From Nansenia antarctica (taxonomy: Eukaryota; Chordata; Actinopteri; Argentiniformes; Microstomatidae): DNA of 64,000 nt. The stretch's first letter is position 1; each line of letters opens with the position of its first letter. This document shows, piece after piece, positions 33,940 through 43,296 of this stretch. The DNA lies in the NCBI GenBank assembly GCA_963989245.1, contig OZ022339.1, forward strand, positions 26,651,785-26,715,784, read 5' to 3'. The translations under genes and the position numbers were made by a program. The notes beneath the pieces are model-generated. The model saw nothing but the letters and a program-made list of their open reading frames with translations, made no database searches and had not been told where the DNA came from.

Positions 33940-35405
33940 ACCTGCAGAGACTGAGAGCACACATCTTCAAATGGTAAATGGTAAATGGACTGCACCTATA
34001 TAGCGCTTTCTTTTCTGCTCCAAAGCGCTTTACAACGGCCTCTCATTCACCCATTCACACACACATTCACACACCAATGGCGGCAAGCTGCCATGCAAGG
34101 CGCCGGCCCACTCACTGGGAGCAATTTTGGGGTTCAGTGTCTTGCCCAAGGACACTTCGACATGTGGCCAGCCGGGGCTCGAACCGTCGATCTGCCAACC
34201 TTGTGATCATTAGGAGGCGACTCTACCTCCTGCACCACAGCCACTTCATGATGTCACTTCATCAGGAATTGCACAATATTGTACAGTAAATTAACTCAAA
34301 TCAACTGGGTAACATATGGGGAGTGTCAACAGTCAGTAGAGGAACAGACAGGTTTGTTTCAGCTGGGTTTGTTAAGTTCAGCCCCCCCCAAAGAAAGACA
34401 GTCTTGGGACATTGACCTTGGGTAAACTGAGTTAATGCAAGTGAAATAGCAAAGCAAATACATCATTATACATAATCAACGATATCGTTGCATTACTCGT
34501 TGGCATCATTAGGGCCATGGTTAAAGCTGCTAGAACGTATCGATACACAAAAAACACAAGTTAGCACATTTCAAGCCCAGTATTATAAAACCCAATTCGT
34601 GCAAGCTAGTAGTAGCTGATGCAATGAATGAACAGAGCTAAGTGTTTAACAGCCTTGATAACGTCTCCGAAAATGACTCACCAAATTAAGCTTCAAAAGA
34701 TTTGAAGATTTGCCCTATTTTGCCAGATATGCCAATGACTGCCATATCGAAATGAATACACTCAGTCAGATTTAGTTAGAGTTGCCATCATAACAGATGT
34801 TGTCCACAAGCTTCTTGCTCATAAAGTTTTGTTTGAACAGCTACTTCCTGGTCGCTCAGTCTGGGACGTGACGTCACTGATTCTGAATATTTCAGTGTTG
34901 CATTCTTCATCCCTTCATTCCTTAAATGTAAACTGATCATGATTCGCCTTCAGATAAACGTTGCCGCCATAAAAGTGGATCTTATGTCAGCGCATAATAA
35001 GCACCGTGGCCATTATTCATCTTTTTAACCCACTTTTATATCATGATCTCACTGTTTTTTATATACTGTACATGGCTGGCCCAGTGTTGTTGTCTGTCCT
35101 TTATGTTGTGTTGTGTTGTTATGTGTGGTTTTTAGTGGAGTGGCGCGGCAAAACGAATTTCCCCACGGGGATAAATAAAGTATCTTTGAATTGAATCTTT
35201 GAATTGAATTCATTTTGTAGGAGCTAAGGAAATATTCATAGAGGGTATCAGTTCACCACCTGATGGCACTGTAGCGCCCCCTTCGGTAGAGCACGGCGAA
35301 TGTTTTTTGTTGCCTAGAGATTTGACACATGACGAAGGTACAGTTCAACATTAGGATCACTTCTCAGGCTATAGCAGCCTATAAGACTAAAGAGACTCCA
35401 AAATA
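33940..35405. promoter_or_regulatory. RMND1-CCDC170 divergent promoter region
   Basis: The two start codons lie 1.47 kb apart, pointing outward. A perfect CRE, TGACGTCA, is at 34869-34876 with an ETS-like ACTTCCTG at 34842-34849 nearby. RMND1 probably has a 5' untranslated exon here, since its coding exon begins at an acceptor. A SINE (33971-34252) and a LINE 3' end (about 34980-35215, with tail repeats of TTTGAATTGAATC) also lie in the interval. ARMT1 is absent. Confidence 0.5.
33971..34252 (-). mobile_element. SINE family M, near-complete copy
   Basis: Read on the minus strand: a tRNA-like head with GTGGTGCAGGAGGTAGAGTC and a B-box-like GGTTCGAGCCCC, a body with GTCCTTGGGCAAGACACTGA, then AAAGCGCTTTGGAGC and GCGCTATATAGGTGCAGTCC. 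A classic fish tRNA-derived SINE. Confidence 0.8.
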
Positions 35406-35450
35406 ATGGACGGCATTGATCCAATAATAAAAGAGACACAACTGGATGAG
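35406..35450 (+). CDS. ccdc170: CCDC170 exon 1 (first coding exon seen)
   Basis: MDGIDPIIKETQLDE, donor GAG|GTAAAA. Short, so a further upstream exon cannot be excluded. Confidence 0.65.
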
Positions 35451-38133
35451 GTAAAAAAACAACTAATTTTGTTGAAACCTATTTGTTTCTTTTAAGCCTA
35501 TCTTTTAGAATAAGAAAACACGCAATAGAAGTGACATCATTGAGCTTTCAGTCTTTACAGTCTTTCAAGAACCTTAAAACAGTTTAAGGGAATGTATATA
35601 GGCTTACACATGACTCAAAGCTGAGTTGATTAAATAAACAGTATTTTGTGATCTCAGGTATGCCATGAGAGAGACAGGTTGAAGATGAGAGTCTGTGTGT
35701 TGGAGGAGAGTGCGAGGTCCTACGAGGTGGAGTGCAAAGCCAGCAGAGAAACAGTGATGAGACTGGTGGCGGAGGTGACCCGCGAGAGGAGGAATGCAGC
35801 CACCAGTGCAGAGGCGCTAGATTTGCTCAGACTGGTACATGTGTTCACCTCTTTTAAGCCTGACTTCTGGTTGTGTGTTGATAGAAAAGTATTACATTCT
35901 GCCTGTAGGCAGAACAACAACATCATCATGTTTTTTTTTTTTTTAAAGCTGTTCTTTCAAACGTATGGATAGGCTACATAATGATATTCATAGGTTAACA
36001 CTAGAAGAGCTGTGATGGGGTCACAGTGACCCCTGTGAGTAAAAAAAAAAGCAGGCTAAAAAACAAGATGGTCAACTAGTGGTCGTTGTGTGTAAGTAGC
36101 AGATTTACATTCTAAAAGGGGGTCTATTAGACCCCCGAGGCAGCTCTACTAGTAGGTAAAAAGGCACAGCTGTTCTAGTGTTAAATAGCTGTAGCTTGTG
36201 TCAAATTGCTTTACAATGTTTCCGTCATAAAAGTATATGTCTCCTAGGAGTTAGATAGTGCACTGTTGGCCAGGAGGAGTGCAGTGGTGGAGAACCAGGG
36301 TCTGCAGGAGAGGCTGGAGGCCAGCAGGCGGGTCATAGAGGCAGCCAAGCGGGAGGCAGGATGCCTGGAGAGACAGGTCCAGGAGCAGGTTATAAAACTG
36401 CACACTGGCCAAGAGGAGACTCAGGCCTCACAGGGGAGAATGCAGACCCTCCTGGAGCAGTTAGCCACTCTTCTGCCACTGAGTCACTCTGGTGTAGCCC
36501 CGCCCACCGAGAAGGAGGTGCTACTGAGACTAAGTGACCTCTGCACCACGGAGCAGAATGCAAAAATGGTAGAACTTTTACAGTGGTTCCTTCCTCTAAC
36601 ATGCAGTCACATGAATATATATTAGTTTAAGTTAGAAAGTACACTGACGTATCATCTTTTATAAGACGCACATTTTAATAGTGTGGGAGTATGTAGTATA
36701 TTTGTCTTATTTTCCCAGCATGTTTTCTCATGTCATATCATCCAATATTTCAGACAATGGTGGAGATGGAGAGAAGGCTCTCCCATGTGTCTGAGGGTCT
36801 GTCCAGACAGACAGAGCTCCACCACGGTGCCCTGCAGAGAGCCCAGATGGCCGAGCAGCACGTCCAGGATCTGAGGGAGCGGATGCGGGGCCTGGAAGCA
36901 GAGCTGTTGACAGCTGATGAGCATCGCGATGGGCTGAGTCATAACAGAGAGCACGTGAGCACCGTGGCCATGACCAGTGGCGGACTCAGGCTGTTTTAAG
37001 GGCAGGGGCGAAAAGAAAAAAAAGGGCACATACTGCACAACATGGGACCCCATCAGTGCACATGGTCAAGTTTAGACCACTGGAAGGGCAGCCAATAGGG
37101 CACATCCTCTAATTTTGCCACTCAAAAGGGCACTTTAGTGCGACGTTTTTCAACTGTGGGGGCACATGGTCAAGTTTAGACCATTGGAGGGGCACCAATA
37201 GGGCACGTCCGCCAGTGGCCATGTCCGCCAGTGGCCATGACTGTCCACCACCAACAGCATCCTCTGACTAAAATAGGACATTTATGTACATTCCTTTTGA
37301 TGTCTCTTGAGTATGAATGAATGATCTTTATTGTCATTGTAACAGGTACAACGAAATTTAAATGCAAGCCCTAGGTGCTAACAAACAAACACAGTCCTAA
37401 GATAATAATAAAAAAACAAGAATGAGACATAAATAGACATAATTAGGGGGGATATAAATAGGGGGATAAGTGATCGGTAGGAATCTGAGAATGTATCTGT
37501 TATGTAAACTTATATACTTATATACACTAAATGGCCTATTCACAGGGGGGTATGTAGACAGGGGGGAGTTAGCATGTAACTATGTACTTTTTTATAAACA
37601 TAAACATATGAACTAGTAACGTATATACAGTATATGGAAACCTAACACAAGGATGTAAACATATTCCAGGGTTATAGAACATTGCACTATTCCCTTGGTT
37701 ATTGCACAGTAGTTCCCAGTAGAAGAGATTACTGAGCTCAGACTGAGGTGTCCATCACCCTGTCGGTCCTCTCCCCTGTAGTACGAGCGATTCCTGGAAC
37801 AACTCTCAGAAAAGATGAAGGTCGACTCCATCGCCACTGACCTGGGCTTCGACATGAGGCTGCAGCTCATCTCATCTCGTGCAGAGCAACTCATTAAACA
37901 GGAAGTGACAGCTTTGGCGGAAAGCAAGACTCTGGCCCACAGCCTACAGAGAAAGGTACGAAATGGATCCGAATGTGTCTGGTAGCTTATCTCAGAGTGT
38001 ACAGTATGTTTAATTATAATGAGTTTGAATGATTGCTCAGTAGGGGGTGGGTTTGTGATGGACAAAGGCTCACTTGTTTAGAACAATTCATACACAGTAT
38101 AATGCTCAGTATAATGGTATTTGTAGCAGCATC

Positions 38134-38171
<38 letters not shown>

Positions 38172-40124
38172 CTGAAGACCCAGAAGGAGCGCTTGGAGAG
38201 TAAGGAACTCCACACAGAGTTGCTGAGGAGGAAGGTGGCCGACCTGGAGGAGGAGAAGAGGAGCCGCTCGGCGCTGGCCGTGGAGCGCGACGACGCCCAT
38301 GTGACGGCCAGGAGACTGCAGAAGAAAGTGGAGCGTCTACAAGGAGAACTGGGCTCTACCAAGCTCTCCAACACTGAGCTCAAGGCCCAGCTCTCCCACA
38401 CCAACGAACTCAAGGTAGAGGGGAGGAGTGCTCAGGCCCACACATCTAGAGGCAGAGTCATATAGTTGCCTGACAGCTACCTGTCCAGTACAAAACTCAA
38501 AATTGAGTTAAAAAAAAGGTGGATATTACCTTTAATAAGCACTTTGTATTGAACACTTTTTCGTGCATATTAAATTGTCCTCACTGTAAGTCATTATAAT
38601 CTATACCTCTGTATACAGGGTTCCTACAAGTTTCAACAAGTCAAATTTAAGACCTTTTTTAGACCTCTTTGAATAGAATTATAGACCTATGATATCTTTT
38701 TGTCATCCTGCCGTAGCTTCGTTCGCCAATAATTGGCATTTTTTTGGTTCCAGCTTGATTAATTTCCACGTAAATAGATGTGGTCGGACTGATTTCCTTG
38801 CAGGACAAGCTAATACATTTTTTTTAGACCTAGCACCTCATTTCTTAGACCTAATAACTGAAACGTAAGACCTTTTTAGGCCTTGTGAATCGGATTGCTG
38901 GATTTTAGACTTCAAGGCTTTTTAAGACCAGCGCGGGAACCCTGTGTATTGTTTCTGACGTATGATCAAATGTCCAGTAAACATCAATAATACGAAACAG
39001 ACGCTGAACACATTCAAGAATCAATAATGGAATTAATGTTGTGAAATGTAAGAAATTCCTATTAGGCCAAAACCTCAAATGAAATGCTGACAACTGCTGA
39101 GGTGTCTGCTGTGTGTGATGTCAAAGCTCAAAGTCATGGAACAGAGTCAGACCATTGAGGAGCGGAGTAAGAGACTGAAGGAGCTGGATAAGGGGAAGGC
39201 CAACGTTGAGAAGACCCTCACCACCGTGTCGTCAGACCTACAGAGCCGAGAGAAGAAGGCCATGGAGGATCAGCAGCAGCTCACCTCCCTCAGACAGATT
39301 CTGACCCAGCTCACTGAGAGGGAGAGAGAGGTGGGGGTTTATACATCTATAAAATGCCACTTGGCTTGATTTACAGAAGCTTATATTCGAAATCCACCTG
39401 GGGATGTGATTTTTTTGTGTTGCGTTTTTTTTAATCATTTTATACTGAGAAATGTAAGTCTCTCTACAGTTTGGCGAATCTAGCAGCACTCAAGGAAGGC
39501 CCATTTCCTTCCTGTAAGGGATGGGCCAAGATCTGTGGCGTAATTAATAATTCTGACTATGGACAGGGCCCATAACTTGTGTAATCACAGATTTGTATAA
39601 TATGATTGGTTCCCAAGAATAGTGACCTCATGACCAAGGACAGTTCTATAAATATGAGTCCCACCCATCGTTGGGGGCTTTTTGGCTTTTGCTTCTTGCT
39701 TATCGGTCTGCTCGTTTCTCTCTGCGCTCATGTGACTTTGCTTAATAAAAGGCCTCTTTGGAGACAATTGATTCAAGCTCTTTGTGCTGTATACGTTTTA
39801 CTCAATCTATTAAGAATCAATTAAATCCACGACATCTGCTCCATGTTTCAGCTGGTAGACTTCCGCATGGTGGTCTCTCAGATGGTAGGCCTGGAGGTAA
39901 CAGCCCTGACACTCCCAAACTACGAGATCATCAAATCTCTGGAGGTTCTGCTTCACCCCCATCACCACCACCATCACCTCGCCCTACCCTGGAGCTGTCC
40001 GGCCCACCAGCAGCCCTACCTCCCACACATCCAGGACGCCCCTGGCCCTGCCAGGCCCGACTCCGGTGCCTCTCAGAGGCCTGCTGGCCCTGGGGCAACT
40101 GCTCTGGACAGACACTCAATGTGA
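35406..40124 (+). CDS. ccdc170: Coiled-coil protein CCDC170
   Basis: An almost wholly coiled-coil protein of 545 residues. Mammalian CCDC170 associates with Golgi-linked microtubules. It is encoded by 8 exons, all phase 0: 35406-35450, 35658-35834, 36248-36568, 36754-36954, 37782-37955, 38172-38414, 39127-39330 and 39852-40124. The heptad-rich segments (for example RSAVVENQGLQERLEASRRV, KERLESKELHTELLRRKVAD) fit the family, and the end has the VVSQMVGLEVTALTLPNYEI block followed by a His/Pro-rich tail. Identification rests on that block, the coiled coil and synteny beside RMND1 and SYNE1. It is shorter than the human protein (about 715 residues), so 5' exons may be missing or unrecognised. 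An AATAAA follows the stop at 40189-40194. Confidence 0.85.
35658..35834 (+). CDS. ccdc170: CCDC170 exon 2
   Basis: 59 codons: VCHERDRLKMRVCVLEES through EALDLLRL; acceptor ATCTCAG, donor CTG|GTACAT. Confidence 0.85.
35995..36184. mobile_element. TTAA-type MITE, copy 1
   Basis: Bounded by TTAA on both sides. Termini CACTAGAAGAGCTGTG and CAGCTGTTCTAGTG are inverted repeats. TTAA duplication fits piggyBac or Kolobok elements. It ends 64 bp before CCDC170 exon 3. Confidence 0.85.
36248..36568 (+). CDS. ccdc170: CCDC170 exon 3
   Basis: 107 codons: ELDSALLARRSAVVENQGLQ through TTEQNAKM; donor ATG|GTAGAA. Confidence 0.88.
36754..36954 (+). CDS. ccdc170: CCDC170 exon 4
   Basis: 67 codons: TMVEMERRLSHVSEGLSRQ through LSHNREH; donor CAC|GTGAGC. 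A hAT MITE starts 20 bp downstream. Confidence 0.88.
36975..37233. mobile_element. hAT-type MITE, copy 2
   Basis: Starts CAGTGGCGGACTC, ends GTCCGCCAGTG, with exact 8-bp repeats GCCATGAC at 36967-36974 and 37234-37241. Shares its interior with 5024-5327. Confidence 0.85.
37310..37375 (-). mobile_element. LINE-type 3' end
   Basis: GAATGATCTTTATTGTCATT followed by CAACGAAATTT; the same tail type as 28430-28530. Confidence 0.55.
37782..37955 (+). CDS. ccdc170: CCDC170 exon 5
   Basis: 58 codons: YERFLEQLSEKMKVDSIATD through TLAHSLQRK; acceptor CTCCCCTGTAG. Confidence 0.9.
38137..38169. repeat. (TG)n microsatellite at a splice acceptor
   Basis: About 16 TG dinucleotides running directly into the TAG acceptor of CCDC170 exon 6. 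Confidence 0.95.
38172..38414 (+). CDS. ccdc170: CCDC170 exon 6
   Basis: 81 codons: LKTQKERLESKELHTELLRR through SHTNELK. The acceptor is fused to a (TG)n run (38137-38169) that replaces the polypyrimidine tract. Confidence 0.9.
38616..38944. mobile_element. hAT-type MITE (GGGTTCC family), full copy
   Basis: Begins CAGGGTTCCTACAAGTTTC and ends CGCGGGAACCCTG. Related copies at 51844-52204 and 30079-30329. It lies in CCDC170 intron 6. Confidence 0.75.
39127..39330 (+). CDS. ccdc170: CCDC170 exon 7
   Basis: 68 codons: LKVMEQSQTIEERSKRLKE through LTEREREV-side, donor GAG|GTGGGG. Acceptor is the weak TGTCAAAG. Confidence 0.82.
39513..39831 (+). mobile_element. Possible solo LTR
   Basis: A TATA-like CTATAAATATGAG (39647-39659), a CT-rich leader and AATAAAAGG about 85 bp downstream (39743) have the spacing of a retroviral-type LTR promoter and poly(A) signal. 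Exact ends are uncertain; TG...CA ends at 39513 and 39831 are possible. It abuts CCDC170's last exon. Confidence 0.45.
39852..40124 (+). CDS. ccdc170: CCDC170 last exon
   Basis: 90 codons and a stop: LVDFRMVVSQMVGLEVTALT through DRHSM. Acceptor CCATGTTTCAG. Includes a run of six His. Confidence 0.88.
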   Translation: MVDFRMVVSQMVGLEVTALTLPNYEIIKSLEVLLHPHHHHHHLALPWSCPAHQQPYLPHIQDAPGPARPDSGASQRPAGPGATALDRHSM

Positions 40125-41445
40125 ATGAATCTGGGACAATGACCTTGAAATCTTTCACATTTCTGAGTAGTACATCACTTATTGTAGAAATAAATTATTT
40201 TGATTAGATTACCAATACATTTTAAAGGTTGTAATGTAATCAAAGTCAGAGATAAAGATCATGTGGTCAGAGTAATAAAATAAAAACATTGAATCTTGAA
40301 TATAAATTGTGTTTGAGATGAATGAATGTTTCAAATTCAAACATTGTCCTCTATATCATATTGAGATGATGTTTGTTCTTTGTAATTTAATAGATAACTG
40401 TAATTCATTGATGTTGAATAAAACACGAAATCAAGATGAGAATTTGGCATTCAATATTTGTGATTTAGGGGTCAGATATACATGATAGATACATTTATAT
40501 CATTATATACAGTACATGTTAAATTATCCTGGACTTTAAAACATTAATACTCAACTGACAGAGCCATACAAAATATTCAGTAGTATTGTAATTCATTACA
40601 ATTTAGAATATTAATTGTTGCCAGTTAAAAAAATAACAGTAAAGTGTGTACAGTACATGGTTATCATAATTTAAATGTTTCTGAAGGGTTTAAACTGTTC
40701 ATAGCAAATAACTCTTTCACGGTTTCCTTAGTTTTTCATAAGTACAGTATATGCAACACACAATTCAGGTTATAGATTCTTACACCCAATTACCGTAATT
40801 CATATTAAAATCAACTATTCAACACTGACACACCCAGCCATAATAAGTAACCATCAATAAAAGCAAAAATTATAACTGCATGCCAAAATACATGTAAAAA
40901 AATAATTGCAATATAAGATATCTTAAAATGTTATTTTACAAATCTCCAGTTATTACGAGCAAATTCACAGGCTATATTTAGAACTTAACAATACCTTTAA
41001 ATAGGTCTTGACACCAAAATGTCATCTGTATTGTACCTATTCCAGCATCCAGTCGATATCCACTGGAGACAAAACCAAACAATGTTTTGGTTTATTGCTC
41101 CAAAGACGCTTCTTAATCTACCCAGTATTACACAGATCAAAACGGTGAGATGCATGATCCTATCAGATACAGTAGACAAGAAGAGAAGAGACCGGGGAAC
41201 TTGACAGTAGGTGTTCAGTAGGTTCAGTCTTACAAAAACATGACCAAGAATAGTTTTGGCTACCAATGTACACTGGTGTATGGTTACCAACGTCTTGTGG
41301 TATTGTTGCAGGTTCCATACCATTATTTCAGGCATAACACCCCAGAAGACCCACACAGTAAAAAAAAACTAAAACTAACAGTCCCCCTTAAGTCTGCACT
41401 TAAGTCTGCCTCCCAGCCTCCCAGCCTCCCAGCCTCCCAGCTGGC
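40125..41445. other. CCDC170-SYNE1 intergenic, 3' UTRs
   Basis: AT-rich convergent 3' ends. AATAAA for CCDC170 at 40189-40194 (+) and for SYNE1 at 41091-41096 (-). ESR1, which sits between these genes in human, is absent from this 1.3-kb gap. Confidence 0.7.
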
Positions 41446-41698
41446 TCAAACAGGAGGGGGCCCGTTGGTGTAGCGCAGCATGGGGTAGAAGGACCGGGCA
41501 AAGTTGTTGGACTGAGAGCAGCTGAAATCTCCCTCAGACAACGGTACCAGGCAGGCCACGCCCACCAGGAGGAGCAGGAGGAGGAGCTGGACGGGCAGCG
41601 CCACCCAGAGGACACGCCTCAGGAAGGAGGAGCAGCGTGACGGAGGAGGCGCCGCGGCCTCAGAAGGGGAGGAAACGGAGCCAGCGGCGTTGGGTGAC
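41446..41698 (-). CDS. syne1: SYNE1 last exon, KASH domain
   Basis: SPNAAGSVSSPSEAAAPPPS, then FLRRV, the transmembrane helix and a luminal tail ending YTNGPPPV and TGA (41446-41448). Acceptor GTGTCTGAGCAG; begins with the last base of a split codon. Confidence 0.96.
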
Positions 41699-43258
41699 CT
41701 GCTCAGACACAGCGGCAGACATCCATTTAGTCGATCACGTCTACAGCCGAGGAGACGCATATACACCCAATACATCCCCCCCTCCTCCTGGTCATTATGA
41801 TTCACCGATTCAAACTATTATTCAAAACTAAAAACCTTCCATCAAAATAGGAACTCATTTTAGGAATATGTATGTATATGTTACGGTACATGTGGGAATA
41901 CGGTACATGTGGGAAAACTAGGGTTAGGGTTAGGTGCTAGGGTGCTAGGGTTAAGGTTAGGGTTAGGGTTAAGGTTAGGGTTAGACATGCCAGCATGTAC
42001 CAAGTCACCCTAGCACCTAAAGCACCCTAAGCACCCTAGTTTTCCCACATGTACCGTATTCCCACATGTACCGTAACATATGTATGGTATGACAGTGCTA
42101 ACTTTAAAATGCTTAGCTCCCCAGAGCTTTAAAATGCTTAGCGCCGCTCCCCAGACACCTCCCTTACCACGCCTTCCCTCCCAAAACCTACAACAAACAG
42201 CAACTGAAACATCTTTGATATTGGTGATCAACACATTGACTGAGGTGCTGGAGAATGATACCTGGGAGGAAAACAAAAGATGTGGGCACATTGAACACAT
42301 TTTCAAGACATAACAGCAACAATCCAATGAAAACCATGAAACTACCACATGAGCTGACATTCTTTTGTAAAGCGCGTTAGGACACAAGGCGAAAGGCATG
42401 CTGCAAGTAATGTAGCTGCTGAGTGTTTAGACATTCCCAAAAGCCCTCTCTAAGGAGTATATCCTGTTAAATGCAAAGCATGCCAAGACAGGAGCATAGC
42501 AGTTAGAGTGGTCTCTATTGGGGTAGTTCTACCTCTGCTGTTTTTAAAAGTAGCATTATTGAGCCCCATCTGAAAATACCATCATCTGTCATCTAACCCT
42601 AACCCTAACTGAGATGACAGTACCACTAAATTGGTTGCAAAGGCCCAAAATAATAGCCTATTTAGACTACTGTATTTACATACACTCGGTACACTCAGAT
42701 AAGGGATACATACTGTAGTAATACAACAATAGCTGGGCAGAGTTACTGTATAACTAACTTATGCTGCCGTTGCTCAGGTTTAGCTGACATGGAGGATCTA
42801 TTTTATTATCAAATTGGGTTACACTGAGATGAAGCGTGATTCCAATCCAGCTAGGCATATAAAACAGTGATGTCTGTTTTACCCTCAGGTTAGTCTAGAC
42901 GAGGCTGTCACCAAAGTGCCCCCTATCACTTCACAAATGAAGACCTAATTTTAATTTAGGTCATTTAGCAGACGCTTTTAATCCAAAGCGACTTACAATT
43001 AAGAATTACAGGGACATTCCCCCTGGAGTAACTGAGGGCTAAGTGCCTTACTCAAGGGCACACTAGTAGTGGTGTGGTTTCAGGCGGGATTTGAAATCAC
43101 AACCTTCTGATCACAAGTCCAACTCACTATCCACTAGACCACCACTACCAAATGGAGACCTGAGAGGCGAGACCCACGGATGACAGATTGAAAAGGGGGA
43201 AGATGGTGGATTAGTCGGTGAGTTAGAAGAAGAAGAGATGTCACACACGAGAGAGAGG

Positions 43259-43296
<38 letters not shown>

